Positions 50,738 to 59,377 of a DNA stretch of 64,000 bases are shown here, one piece after another. The notes under the pieces are model-generated. The model made no database searches. It saw only the letters and a program-made list of their open reading frames with translations, and was not told where the DNA came from. Both the position numbers and the translations under genes were made by a program. How positions within the stretch are numbered: position 1 is the stretch's first letter; every line of letters begins with the position of its first letter. Source of the DNA: an uncultured Altererythrobacter sp. (GTDB lineage Bacteria > Pseudomonadota > Alphaproteobacteria > Sphingomonadales > Sphingomonadaceae). The stretch spans positions 1 to 64,000 of the forward strand of contig CAJXJY010000001.1 in the NCBI GenBank assembly GCA_913055875.1. The letters run 5' to 3'.

Positions 50738-52075
50738 TCAGTTGCGCCGCGCCATGTTGGTCGAAGCGGTGCGGCGCAAGGTGCGCAGTGCATAATCGAG
50801 CTGGAAATCCTCGACGCCCTGTTCCTTCAACTCCGCCGCGGTGAGCAGGAAGCGCGGATCGTCGTTCTTGTCGCGCTCGAGTTCCTCGTCCTTGAGCGCC
50901 GCCTCGTTGACGAGATGGCCGCGCAGGTCCGATTCGCGCATCCGGAACCGGGCGCGCTTTTCGAGATCCGGATCGGACAGTTGCGGCACGCTGATATCGG
51001 GCTTGATCCCGCCTTCCTGCACCGAGTGGCCGGCCGGGGTGTAATAGCGCGCCGTGGTCAGCTTGAGCGCCGCGTCGCGCCCGAGCGGCAGCAGCGTCTG
51101 CACGCTGCCCTTGCCGAAGCTGCGATCGCCCATGATCACCGCGCGGCGATGATCCTGCAGCGCACCGGCGACGATCTCCGACGCCGAGGCCGAGCCGGCG
51201 TCGATCAGCACGATCATCGGCGTGTCGCGCGCGATTTCGCCGCGATAGACGGTTTCGGAATCGAAGAAGATCGTTTCGCCCTGCGCGCGTCCGCGCTGCG
51301 ACACGATGCGTCCCTTGGTCAGGAACAGGTCGCTGAGCGCCACCGCTTCGTCGAGCGAACCGCCCGGGTTCGAACGCAAGTCGAGCACCAGCCCCTGCAG
51401 ACGTCCGGACGCCTCGGTGCGCAGCTCCTGCCACGCCGCGAACACGTCGGCGCCGACGTCGCGCGAGAATTCGTTGACCATGATGACGCCGATATTGCCC
51501 TCTTCGAGCTTGTGCGTGACCGGTTCGAGCTCGATCACCCCGCGGGTCACCGTCACGTCGAACGGCTCGTCGCGGCCGGGGCGGAAGATGGTCAGGCGGA
51601 TATCGGTTCCGGCCGGGCCGCGCATGCGGCTGACCGCATCGTCGAGATCGCCGCCATAGATCAGCTCGCCATCGAGATGGGTGATGTAGTCGCCCGCCTT
51701 GATCCCGACTTCCATCGCCGGGCTGCCGCGGAAGGGCGAGATCACCTTCACCGCGCCATCGTCCATCTGCACCGACAGGCCTAGGCCCGAATAATTGCCG
51801 TCGATCATCGTCTCGAGCCGCTGCAGGTCGGCCCCGTCGAGATAGGCCGAATGCGGGTCGAGGCTGCCGAGCATGCCGTCGATCGCGCCGCGGATCAGCT
51901 GCTCGTCGTCGACCGGTTCGACATAGGCAGCCTTGATCCGCTCGTAGGTCGCGAACAGCTTGGCGAATTCGGGGCCGACGCGACCGTCGACCTGTGCCAT
52001 CCCCGCAGTGGTCGCGGGAATGATCGCAACCGCAGTGACCAAGGCGGCGGATTTGACGAGGGCGGCAAACTTCAT
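50738..52075 (-). CDS. ctpA: C-terminal processing peptidase, S41 family
   Basis: 445 residues. A signal peptide (ALVTAVAIIPATTAGMAQ) directs it to the periplasm. A PDZ domain follows (about 80-165, GLSVQMDDGAVKVISPFRGSPA), then the S41 peptidase domain with GLVLDLRSNPGGSLDEAV, DAGSASASEIVAGALQDH (nucleophile Ser) and GDRSFGKGSVQTLLPL (catalytic Lys). It processes or degrades envelope proteins from the C-terminus. It heads the minus-strand unit with dsbB and coq7. The next upstream gene is an EnvC-like factor, as in many Alphaproteobacteria. Confidence 0.93.
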   Translation of the reverse strand: MKFAALVKSAALVTAVAIIPATTAGMAQVDGRVGPEFAKLFATYERIKAAYVEPVDDEQLIRGAIDGMLGSLDPHSAYLDGADLQRLETMIDGNYSGLGLSVQMDDGAVKVISPFRGSPAMEVGIKAGDYITHLDGELIYGGDLDDAVSRMRGPAGTDIRLTIFRPGRDEPFDVTVTRGVIELEPVTHKLEEGNIGVIMVNEFSRDVGADVFAAWQELRTEASGRLQGLVLDLRSNPGGSLDEAVALSDLFLTKGRIVSQRGRAQGETIFFDSETVYRGEIARDTPMIVLIDAGSASASEIVAGALQDHRRAVIMGDRSFGKGSVQTLLPLGRDAALKLTTARYYTPAGHSVQEGGIKPDISVPQLSDPDLEKRARFRMRESDLRGHLVNEAALKDEELERDKNDDPRFLLTAAELKEQGVEDFQLDYALRTLRRTASTNMARRN

Positions 52076-52194
52076 GGCACAGGGCTCCTTCGGATGACGC
52101 TTCTATCGCGCAAGAGTCATGAATGCCAGATGAGGTTTGTCCGGGCGTCCCGGGGTGGGATGCGCGGCAGTGTGGTTGTTACCGGGTGTGGGTT

Positions 52195-52268
52195 GGTTGT
52201 TTTCCGGCGGTGACGCGACCTGTCGCTAGGTGGCAATCGTCGGACCGCCGGGAGCGGCGGACGCCCCG
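52195..52268. repeat. Modular inverted-repeat element, copy 3 (module C only)
   Basis: Module C in reverse orientation: ttttccggcggtgacgcgac ... gtcggaccgccggga, arms ccggcggt / accgccgg. The flanks (tgtgggttggttg and ggcggacgcccc) look like decayed remains of module B. It lies in the 223 bases between the ctpA and envC-like genes, where no gene is seen. It may separate their transcripts. Confidence 0.7.
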
Positions 52269-52298
52269 ACCGCACGTAACAAGCACTCTCGTCCCCGC

Positions 52299-53516
52299 CT
52301 ACCGCACATGATCCAGCGGATTGACCGGCTCGCCGGCGCGCCTCAGCTCGAGCGTCACGACCGGGCGCTCGACCCCGGCCACGCCGAGCGGTGCTCCGCC
52401 GACCAGTTCGTCGCCGACCGCGACATCGGCGCGCGCGAGGCCGGTGACGAGGCTGGTCCAGCCATCGGCGTGCTCGAGGATCACGATCCGCTCGTAGCCG
52501 CGATAGGGGCCGGCAAAGGCAACCCGTCCGCCGGCAGGAGCGATGACCTGCGCCGCTTCGCGCGGAGCGATCGAAATTCCCCGGCTGAGCGTTCCGCCGC
52601 CGGTCTCGGTTCCGAACCCGGCAATCGTGCGCCCCGTTACCGGCAATTGGTATCCGGCCGGGGCGGTACTGCGTGCGGGGCTCGGGCTGGCGGACGGGAC
52701 TGCCGCAACCCGCGCCGTTTCGGGCTGCGCCGGTCGCATGACCGGGCCGGGCAGGGCTTCGAGCTCGCTGCGCAAATTGCCCGCTTCCCCGAGCCTGTCG
52801 ACGAGCGCGTCGAGATCGCGCGCCTCTTCGGCCAGGGCCAGCGCACGCTCGTTCTCGCGGTCCGCGGCCCCCGTCGCACTGTGCGATTCGAGCCGCTGGC
52901 GGGTCTCGAGCGCCGCCAGCCGGGTCCGCCGTTCGTCCAGACGCTCCTCGTTCGTCCGCAGCGTGGCAAGCGCCTGCCGCTGGTCTCTTTCGAGCGCCCT
53001 GCTGCGCTCGATTTCCCCCCTCAGCGCAGCCGTGCGTTCGCGCACCTGGGGGATCGTCGTTTCGAGAATCGCGCGCAGATACACAGTCTCGCGCAGCGAA
53101 CCCGGGCGCAAGGCCGACAGCACCAGCGGCCGGCGCGCCAGCTTCTGCAGCGACGCAGTCAGCCGCACCAACGGCTCGCGTCGCTCGGCCAGCCGCCGCG
53201 ACAGCTGTTCGCGCTGGCCGTCGATCAGCGAAAGCTGCGCCTCGGCCGCCGCGATGTCTGCCTCCGCCTGCTGGATGCGCGCAGCCAGCGCCGCGGCTTC
53301 GCGCGCAGTCTTTTCGGCCGCTTCGGTCGCCGCGCGCGCTTCGCTTTCGAGCCGGGCGCCGCGCCGTTCCGCCTCGGCCGCCTGACGCTGCGCGCGCTGC
53401 AGTGCCTCGCGCGTTTCCTCGGGCCCGTCATAGGATTGCTGGCGCTGCGCCGACGGCGCGGCGAGAGCGGCTGCGAACAGCGCGACGACCGGCAGGGCGA
53501 GCAACGGGCGATGCAT
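52299..53516 (-). CDS. EnvC-like murein hydrolase activator (degenerate LytM domain)
   Basis: 405 residues from ATG 53516. A signal peptide (LLALPVVALFAAALAAPSAQ) and then about 230 residues of coiled coil full of Ala/Glu/Arg (AEAERRGARLESEARAATEA). The C-terminal LytM/M23 domain (about 285-400) begins GRTIAGFGTETGGGTLSRG. The zinc ligands are lost: the usual H-x3-D is RGISIAP and the H-x-H is VTLEL, so it should activate an amidase instead of cutting peptidoglycan itself, as EnvC does in cell separation. It starts 4 bases after rlmH. Confidence 0.88.
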   Translation of the reverse strand: MHRPLLALPVVALFAAALAAPSAQRQQSYDGPEETREALQRAQRQAAEAERRGARLESEARAATEAAEKTAREAAALAARIQQAEADIAAAEAQLSLIDGQREQLSRRLAERREPLVRLTASLQKLARRPLVLSALRPGSLRETVYLRAILETTIPQVRERTAALRGEIERSRALERDQRQALATLRTNEERLDERRTRLAALETRQRLESHSATGAADRENERALALAEEARDLDALVDRLGEAGNLRSELEALPGPVMRPAQPETARVAAVPSASPSPARSTAPAGYQLPVTGRTIAGFGTETGGGTLSRGISIAPREAAQVIAPAGGRVAFAGPYRGYERIVILEHADGWTSLVTGLARADVAVGDELVGGAPLGVAGVERPVVTLELRRAGEPVNPLDHVR

Positions 53517-53520
53517 GGCT

Positions 53521-53943
53521 CTATCCTGCCCGATGATAGGGATGCCCGGCAAGGATCGCCGTGGCGCGATAGAGCTGTTCCATCAGCATCGCGCGCGTCA
53601 GCAGGTGCGGCCAGGTTGCCTTGCCGAATGCGAGCAGCAGGTCGGCACCGGTGCGCTCCTCGCGCGAATGCCCGTCCGCCGCGCCGAGCACGAAGCGCGC
53701 CTCGCGCATGCCGTCCTCGCGCCAGCGCTGCAGGATGCCGGCGAGTTCCTCCGAGCCGAGCTGCTTCCCGCGCTCGTCGAGAAGTACAGTTTTGTACGGC
53801 GTTTCCGGCTCAGGAATCCTGCCGCCCGCTTCAGGCAATTCGGTCAGTTTGAGCGGCCATCCGATGCGCTTTTCATAGCGCTCGACGAGATCTGCTTCGG
53901 GCGAACGACCGATCTTGCCGCGCGCGATCACATGGAGGAGCAT
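53521..53943 (-). CDS. rlmH: 23S rRNA (pseudouridine1915-N3)-methyltransferase
   Basis: 140 residues, the usual size. SPOUT-class methyltransferase with the knot motifs LDERGKQLGSEELAGIL, FVLGAADGHS (AdoMet-binding loop) and the C-terminal LLTRAMLMEQLYRA ... PYHRAG, the HR pair that is conserved at the family's end. It methylates pseudouridine 1915 in 70S ribosomes. The gene lies beside envC-like and, across a repeat, rsfS, a widely conserved order. Confidence 0.96.
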   Translation of the reverse strand: MLLHVIARGKIGRSPEADLVERYEKRIGWPLKLTELPEAGGRIPEPETPYKTVLLDERGKQLGSEELAGILQRWREDGMREARFVLGAADGHSREERTGADLLLAFGKATWPHLLTRAMLMEQLYRATAILAGHPYHRAG

Positions 53944-54021
53944 CGGACGTTCCGTGGAATGGCTGGTGTCTGGCGAAGCTCTGGCAGAGCGGCGGAGTGG
54001 AGGCTAGCGAGGAGTCCTTGG

Positions 54022-54190
54022 TTGCGTGCGGGCCAGACCTCCGTCTGGCCCTTGGCTGTTCCATCCCACGCCCCCACCCGGCCACCCCGACAATAGTAGC
54101 CTATGGGTGGCCGGGTGGGGGCGTGGGATGGAACAGCCCCGGCGGTCCGATGACTACCAAGCAGTGACAGGCCTCGTCACCGCCGGAAAA
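54022..54190. repeat. Modular inverted-repeat element, copy 4 (modules A, B and C)
   Basis: Module A: gggccagac / gtctggccc near 54030-54050. Module B: arms ccatcccacgccccc... and its complement (54061-54087 and 54105-54131, 27 bases perfect, with one extra base beyond). Module C: ccggcggt ... accgccgg (54138-54188). The last base of the element directly adjoins the stop codon of rsfS. The outer stem of B here is ccatccc, whereas copy 2 has ggcaccggccc, but each pairs with its own partner. Confidence 0.85.
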
Positions 54191-54625
54191 TTACGCCGTG
54201 CCCGCCGCCACCGGAGGCGCGTCGCCGAACGCCCACATGCGTTCGAGATTGTAGAAGCTGCGCACTTCGGGGCGGAACAGGTGGACCACCACGTCGCCCG
54301 CATCGAGCAGCACCCAATCGGCGGCGGGAAGGCCCTCGAGGCGTACGGGACCATGCCCGGCCTGCTTGATCTTCTCCGCCAGTTTCTGCGCGATCGAGGC
54401 GACCTGCCGGGTCGAGCGGCCCGACGCGATCACCATGTGATCGGCAATGCTCGATTTGCCTTCCAGCGGGATCGAGACGATTTCCTGCGCCTGGTCGTCG
54501 TCGAGCTGGTCGACGACCAGCGCGTGCAGCGAACCGGGCTTGGCCCCGATATCGGCCGGCGAAGCGGCCCTGTCATTGGCGGGCGACGTGGACGTGGACG
54601 ACCGGGATGTGTGCGCCGTATTCAT
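54191..54625 (-). CDS. rsfS: Ribosomal silencing factor RsfS
   Basis: 144 residues. The RsfS/DUF143 core runs from about residue 30: LHALVVDQLDDDQAQEIVSI, DHMVIASGRSTRQVASIAQK, GLPAADWVLLDAGDVVVHLF, and RSFYNLERMW at the end. It binds ribosomal protein L14 and blocks subunit joining when nutrients are short. The N-terminal ~28 residues are Ser/Thr-rich and not conserved, so a later start is possible. Beside nadD on the same strand, as in many bacteria. Confidence 0.95.
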   Translation of the reverse strand: MNTAHTSRSSTSTSPANDRAASPADIGAKPGSLHALVVDQLDDDQAQEIVSIPLEGKSSIADHMVIASGRSTRQVASIAQKLAEKIKQAGHGPVRLEGLPAADWVLLDAGDVVVHLFRPEVRSFYNLERMWAFGDAPPVAAGTA

Positions 54626-54683
54626 GGGCGAAAGCAGTGCTCCTGTGGGAAAGTCCCGATCGGGTGCGGAAATACAATGCGCA

Positions 54684-55343
54684 TCATGGCGCCTGCATAT
54701 CCTCCCGTATCGGAACGAGGCGACGGGTCAGCCGGTCGCGCGGCGGGACGTCGGAATAATGCGAAGCCCAGTCCGGGTCGGCGCGGCGCAGGGCCGTGGC
54801 CGATCGGCTGTCCGGGTCGAAACGCAAAACCACCAGTGCCGGTGCGCTCCATTCGCCCCCGTCGGTAAATCCGGCCGCCGATACGCGGTATCGGTTCAGC
54901 CAGGCCATCGCGGGGCTTGCGATAGCGGCAGCATCATAGCCGGGCCGCGCGATGACTGCAATCGGCATGATCCGCGCGAGTTTTCGCCAGTCCTTCCAGC
55001 GGTGGAACTGCGCGAGATTGTCCGACCCCATCAGCCAGACGAAGCGCTTCTTCGGATAGCGCCGGGTCAGCGCCGACAGCGTATCGACCGTATAGCGCGT
55101 GCCCAGTTCGCGCTCGATCGCGGTCACCCGGATCGGCGCGCGGCGCGCCTGGCGGATCGCCGATTTCATGCGCGTGCCGAGCGGCGCCATGCCTGTCTTC
55201 GGCTTGAGCGGATTGCCGGGCGAGACCAGCCACCACACCTCGTCGAGCCCGAGCGCATCGCGCGCGAACAGCGAAATCCGCCGGTGTCCGCCATGCGCCG
55301 GATTGAAGCTTCCACCCAGCAGGCCGATCCGCCTTGCAGTCAC
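54684..55343 (-). CDS. nadD: Nicotinate-nucleotide adenylyltransferase
   Basis: 219 residues from GTG 55343 (a further GTG at 55406 is in frame). LLGGSFNPAHGGHRRISLFA is the T/HxGH nucleotidyltransferase loop; EVWWLVSPGNPLK, RYTVDTLSALTRR, FVWLMGSDNLAQFHRWKDW and a variant of the ISxTxxR motif (SRSATALRRAD) complete the NadD pattern. It joins nicotinate mononucleotide to ATP in NAD synthesis. Adjacent to rsfS (58 bases). Divergent from the M23 peptidase gene. Confidence 0.94.
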   Translation of the reverse strand: MTARRIGLLGGSFNPAHGGHRRISLFARDALGLDEVWWLVSPGNPLKPKTGMAPLGTRMKSAIRQARRAPIRVTAIERELGTRYTVDTLSALTRRYPKKRFVWLMGSDNLAQFHRWKDWRKLARIMPIAVIARPGYDAAAIASPAMAWLNRYRVSAAGFTDGGEWSAPALVVLRFDPDSRSATALRRADPDWASHYSDVPPRDRLTRRLVPIREDMQAP

Positions 55344-55631
55344 GGACGGATCCGCCAGTCGGCATTGTGTGCCGGATCGGGACTGGGCATCGATTGCTCC
55401 ATTCACCGCCCCTAGCAGCCGGATTCGGCCGAGTCAGGCAGCAATGCGAAGGGCGGCAAATGCATTTTCGAGCGTTTCGTTCCCGGCGAGCGAAGAAAAT
55501 TTCGCCGCCGCAAAACGATTCATCGCGCGACTCCCCCCACTCGCCCCTTCGGACGGTTAACCGATTCGACCCATTGGGTTTTGTTTGCTAGCCGCGCTGC
55601 GGGTCAAACATTGGGACGTGGGGTCACCGTT

Positions 55632-56810
55632 TTGAGCAAGCCTAACGCCGCCGGCGGATGGACAGCACGTTTGCGGGACTGGTTCCCGGATCGCGAATTC
55701 TTCATGCGATCGCAGGGGCAGGTCCGCTTCATCAAGATCACGTCGAAGGTGCAGATGGTCGCCGCGGGTGCGGTGCTGATCGCGCTGCTCGCCTGGGCGA
55801 TCTCGCTCGCGGTGATGGGCTGGACGCAATACCGCGCGCAGGCCGACCGGCTGGCGATGCTCGAGCGCGAGGCCAAGGTCGCGACCGCCGAAGAGCGTGT
55901 CGGCGCCTATCGCGACAATCTCGACGACGTGACGCAGGACCTCGCCAAGCGGCAGGAATTCCTCGAACAGATGGTCGAAGCGCTGCCCGAGGACGTCAAG
56001 TCCGAAGGCACGGTGACCGATTCCTCGTCCGAAGCGGCCGAGATGATCGAAAAGGTCAGCAGCGCGATCCCGGAAGCCGCGGAACTCGCGCGGATCGAAG
56101 CGCGCCAGCTCGCGCTGGTCGAACGCCTCACCCATTACGCCGACATCCGCTCCTCGCGCGCCGCCGCCGCGATTCGCAAGCTCGGGCTCGATCCGAACGC
56201 CATGCTGCGCAGCGCCGAACGCGAAGCGATGGGCGGCCCGCTCGAACTGCTCGCCACCGGCGCCAACGGGGAGATCGATCCGCGCTTCGAACGCCTCGGC
56301 CTCAGCCTCGCGCGGATGACCGCGCTCGAACGCGGCCTCGACGGCATCCCGCAGGTCAGGCCCGCAAGCACCATGAACCTGTCGTCGGGGTTCGGCTATC
56401 GCCGCGATCCCTTCACCGGCCGCGGCGCGATGCACAAGGGGCTCGATTTCAAGGGCGCGGTCGGCGCGCCGATCTATGCCGCTGCGAATGGCCGGGTCAG
56501 CTTCGTCGGACGCAAGTCCGGCTACGGCAACGTCGTCGAGATCAGCCACGGTAACGGGCTGATGACGCGCTACGCGCATATGTCGAAATTTTCCGCCAAA
56601 GTGGGGCAAGAGGTCGCCGCGGGCGACGTGATCGGCGGAATCGGCAACACCGGCCGTTCGACCGGCCCGCACCTCCATTTCGAGGTGCGTATCAACGATC
56701 GCGCGGTCAATCCGCGCCCATTCCTGGAGATTGCCCCCAATGTTCTCGAAGAAGCCCGACGGGTCCCCGAACTCGCCAGCACCGAAAGCCAGGCCCGTGG
56801 CCGGCAGTAA
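55632..56810 (+). CDS. M23 family peptidoglycan endopeptidase, membrane-anchored
   Basis: 392 residues. One N-terminal membrane helix (about 40-60, VAAGAVLIALLAWAISLAVM), a coiled coil (DRLAMLEREAKVATAEERVG), and a C-terminal LytM domain with the zinc motifs intact: GAMHKGLDFKG (H-x3-D) and GPHLHFEVRI (H-x-H), so it should cut peptidoglycan. The TTG at 55632 was chosen (gtgggg upstream); the start is uncertain. Its end overlaps the bactofilin gene by 71 bases, an operon pair known to link cell-wall cutting with a bactofilin scaffold. Confidence 0.9.
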   Translation: MSKPNAAGGWTARLRDWFPDREFFMRSQGQVRFIKITSKVQMVAAGAVLIALLAWAISLAVMGWTQYRAQADRLAMLEREAKVATAEERVGAYRDNLDDVTQDLAKRQEFLEQMVEALPEDVKSEGTVTDSSSEAAEMIEKVSSAIPEAAELARIEARQLALVERLTHYADIRSSRAAAAIRKLGLDPNAMLRSAEREAMGGPLELLATGANGEIDPRFERLGLSLARMTALERGLDGIPQVRPASTMNLSSGFGYRRDPFTGRGAMHKGLDFKGAVGAPIYAAANGRVSFVGRKSGYGNVVEISHGNGLMTRYAHMSKFSAKVGQEVAAGDVIGGIGNTGRSTGPHLHFEVRINDRAVNPRPFLEIAPNVLEEARRVPELASTESQARGRQ

Positions 56811-57216
56811 TTCGACCTTCTCGGTGATCGGCGCCGACGTCACCATCCGTGGCGATGTGAGCGCATCGACCGAGCTGCATGTCGACGGCAATATCGAGGG
56901 CGACCTCCACTGCGCCTCGCTCGTCCAGGGCGAAGGCAGCACGATCAATGGCGGGATCGAGGCCGAAAGTGCCCGGCTCGCGGGCCATGTGGTGGGCAGC
57001 ATCACCGCGCGCGAACTGGTCGTGCTCAAGTCCGCCCGGATCGAAGGCGACGTGCATTACGACGCACTGACGATCGAACAGGGCGCCGAGGTCGAAGGCC
57101 GCTTCGCGCACCGCGTGCCCAACCAGCGTGCGTCGGACAAGCCGGCGACGGCCCGCGCCGAGCAACAGCCCGCCAAGGCGCCTGGCGAAGAGCCGAAGCT
57201 CAGCCTCGCGAATTAG
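56740..57216 (+). CDS. Bactofilin
   Basis: 158 residues. The DUF583/bactofilin domain (about residues 25-125) is visible as a right-handed beta-helix with regular turns: FSVIGADVTIRGDVSA, ELHVDGNIEGDLHCAS, GIEAESARLAGHVVGS, RIEGDVHYDALTIEQGAEVEG. The flanking tails are Pro/Ala/Lys-rich and disordered. Bactofilins polymerise into cytoskeletal filaments that localise cell-wall enzymes. Start ATG 56740 with tggaga upstream; it lies inside the end of the M23 gene, so translation is probably coupled. A terminator follows. Confidence 0.92.
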   Translation: MFSKKPDGSPNSPAPKARPVAGSNSTFSVIGADVTIRGDVSASTELHVDGNIEGDLHCASLVQGEGSTINGGIEAESARLAGHVVGSITARELVVLKSARIEGDVHYDALTIEQGAEVEGRFAHRVPNQRASDKPATARAEQQPAKAPGEEPKLSLAN

Positions 57217-57237
57217 GGTTTTATCGTATCGGAGTGG

Positions 57238-57265
57238 AAAGGGCGGCCGCGTGCCGCCCTTTTTT
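57238..57265 (+). terminator. Rho-independent terminator after bactofilin
   Basis: A ten-base-pair stem aaagggcggc / gccgcccttt with loop cgcgt, running into a T tract (ttttttg). It lies 22 bases after the bactofilin stop and ends the M23-bactofilin transcript. Confidence 0.85.
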
Positions 57266-57272
57266 GTTGCGT

Positions 57273-57471
57273 GCGGATCGGACCTCCGTCCGATCCTTGC
57301 TTTTCCATCCCACGCCCCCACCCGGGTTTGTTTGCTGGCGGTGACGCGACCTGTCGCATTGCGGCAAGCATCGGACCGCCAGAAGCGGCACCAGCCCCGG
57401 CGGTCCGATGACTGCAACGCAGCGACAGGTCTCGTCACCGCCGGAAAATAACGCGCCGGGTGGGGACGTGG
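57273..57471. repeat. Modular inverted-repeat element, copy 5 (module B split by two C modules)
   Basis: Module A: ggatcggac / gtccgatcc (57280-57298). The left arm of B (ccatcccacgcccccacccgg) ends near 57327 and a right-arm-like ccgggtggggacgtggg begins only at 57455. Between them are two C modules facing each other (one in reverse from about 57336, one forward from about 57396). This looks like C units inserted into a B hairpin. Confidence 0.8.
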
Positions 57472-57510
57472 GTCGGTCCCGCTTTCGTTTCAGCTCTCCC
57501 AGAACCGACC

Positions 57511-59169
57511 CTACCCGAACACCTCTTCCCGCAGCGCCTTGCGGTCGAGCTTGCCGATCATCGTCTTGGGCAGTTCGTCGCGAATAACGACGCCAGACAG
57601 CCGCTCGTGCTTGCCGACGCGCGCATTGAGCCAGTCCCTGAGCGTATCAGGCTCGACCTCGCCCGCCAGCGTCACATAGGCGCGCGGCGTCTCGCCGAGA
57701 TAGTCGTCGGGCACGCCGATGATCAGCGCTTCCTTGACCGCCGGGTGCTGCAGCAGCACCGCCTCGACCTGGCTCGGGAACACCTTGAACCCGCCGACCG
57801 CGATCATGTCCTTGCTCCGGTCGACGATGGCGATGAAGCCGTCCGCGTCGATCGTCGCGATGTCGCCGGTCCGCAGCCAGCGCTCGCCGTCTAGCTCCGT
57901 AAAAGCGGTCGCGGCGGCGTCGGGCCGGTTCCAGTAGCCCTGCATGATCTGCGGCCCCGCGACGACGAGCTCGCCCGGCTCGCCCTCGGGAGCGGGCCGG
58001 GTGGGATCTTCCTTGTCGACCAGCCTCACCCGCGTTTGCGGGATCACCTGCCCGATCGTGCCGGGCTTGCGCAGGCCTTGGTAGGGATTGGTCGAAACCA
58101 CCCCGCTGCTCTCGGTCAGTCCGTACCCCTCGACCAGCCGCGCATCGCTGGCGGCCTCGAACTTCTCGCGCACCGGCGCGGGCAGCGCAGCGCCGCCCGA
58201 AATGCACACTTTGAGCGAGGAGAAATCGGTCTTCGCGATCCGCTTGTGGTCGAGCAGCGCCTGGAACATCGTCGGCACGCCGGGGAAGGCGGTGGTGCCG
58301 ACCCGTTCGATCGTCTTGAGCACCTGCCCCGCCTCGAAGCGCGGGACCATCGCGATGCAGCCGCCCTTGGCCACGGTCCGGTTGAGCACGCAGGTGTTGG
58401 CGAAGACGTGGAACAGCGGCAGCGCGCCCATGATGATATCGGGCTCGCCGCGGTCGAACGGATCGATCGCGTCGACCTGCAGCGCGTTGGTGGCGAGATT
58501 GGCATGCGTCAGCATCGCCCCCTTGGGCCGCCCGGTCGTGCCGCCGGTATATTGCAGCAGCGCGAGATCGTCGGGGGAGCACGCGACCGGCTCGAGGTCC
58601 GATTCGAGCGTGCAGCTCGACCAGTGCAACACGTCGGCGCGGGGCGGTATCGCGGAGATGCTCTTGCGGCCGAGCAGTTTGAGAGCGATGCGCTTGAGCG
58701 GCGCAAGCATGTCGCCGAGCCGCCCGACCACCAGGCGCTCGAGCGAGGACGAGTCGAGCACTTCGAGCGCGGTCGGAAGCAGGCTGGCCGCGTCGATCGT
58801 GACGAGCAGCTTCGCGCCCGAATCCTCGACCTGCTGCGCAAGCTCCTCGACCGTGTAGAGCGGCGAGAAATTGACCGCGACCGCACCGGCCATCATCGCC
58901 CCGTAATAGGCCGAGACGTAGATCGGCACATTGGGCAGGAACAGCCCGACCCGGTCGCCCTTCCCGATACCGAGCGCCTGCAGCCCGGCGGCGAAGCGGC
59001 GCGCCTCGTCGTGCAGCTGCGCGTAGGAATAGATCCGCCCGAGAAAGTCGACCAGCGGCGCACCGGGAGCGCGCTCGGTGCTGCGCGCGAACAATTGCGG
59101 CAGCGTCACCGCCTCGAACGCGGTGTCCCAGGGAAGCGGATGGTGATAGGGCGCCTTACTTACATCCAT
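57511..59169 (-). CDS. Long-chain acyl-CoA ligase (FadD-like)
   Basis: 552 residues from ATG 59169. AMP-forming ligase: QYTGGTTGRPKGAMLTHANL is the AMP P-loop, MVPRFEAGQVLK, GYGLTESSGVVSTNPYQG (the acyl-adenylate motif), WLRTGDIATIDADGFIAIVDR and the closing lysine in LPKTMIGKLDRKALREEV. It activates fatty acids with CoA. The 59169 start begins the family-like sequence; upstream frame continues into a repeat and is not coding. A repeat follows the gene at each end. Confidence 0.9.
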   Translation of the reverse strand: MDVSKAPYHHPLPWDTAFEAVTLPQLFARSTERAPGAPLVDFLGRIYSYAQLHDEARRFAAGLQALGIGKGDRVGLFLPNVPIYVSAYYGAMMAGAVAVNFSPLYTVEELAQQVEDSGAKLLVTIDAASLLPTALEVLDSSSLERLVVGRLGDMLAPLKRIALKLLGRKSISAIPPRADVLHWSSCTLESDLEPVACSPDDLALLQYTGGTTGRPKGAMLTHANLATNALQVDAIDPFDRGEPDIIMGALPLFHVFANTCVLNRTVAKGGCIAMVPRFEAGQVLKTIERVGTTAFPGVPTMFQALLDHKRIAKTDFSSLKVCISGGAALPAPVREKFEAASDARLVEGYGLTESSGVVSTNPYQGLRKPGTIGQVIPQTRVRLVDKEDPTRPAPEGEPGELVVAGPQIMQGYWNRPDAAATAFTELDGERWLRTGDIATIDADGFIAIVDRSKDMIAVGGFKVFPSQVEAVLLQHPAVKEALIIGVPDDYLGETPRAYVTLAGEVEPDTLRDWLNARVGKHERLSGVVIRDELPKTMIGKLDRKALREEVFG

Positions 59170-59223
59170 GTCAGCGAGATGGTGCGTAAGGCCCGGCGGC
59201 GCAAGGAAAAAGGGGGTTTTCGT

Positions 59224-59371
59224 TGCGTGCGGATCGGACCTCCGTCCGATCCTCGCTGTTCCATACCACGCCCCCACCCGGCGCGTTTTTGTGGCGTCCA
59301 TTCGGGCATCGCTTCGCGCTGCCCTGCGCCCGGCTTGCCGCAATGCGACAGGTCGCGTCACCGCCGGAAAA
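59224..59371. repeat. Modular inverted-repeat element, copy 6 (rearranged)
   Basis: Module A (ggatcggac / gtccgatcc), then only the left arm of B (ccacgcccccacccgg), an unrelated stretch of about 50 bases, and the end of a C module (gcgacaggtcgcgtcaccgccggaaaa). It reaches to 7 bases from the stop codon of trcR. The right arm of B is missing, so this copy appears to be damaged. Confidence 0.75.
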
Positions 59372-59377
59372 TCACAC

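Noticed and set aside
50738-52075. S41 peptidase as the leader peptidase of the RiPP locus
   Set aside because: It is a periplasmic CtpA with PDZ domain in a housekeeping operon 37 kb away.
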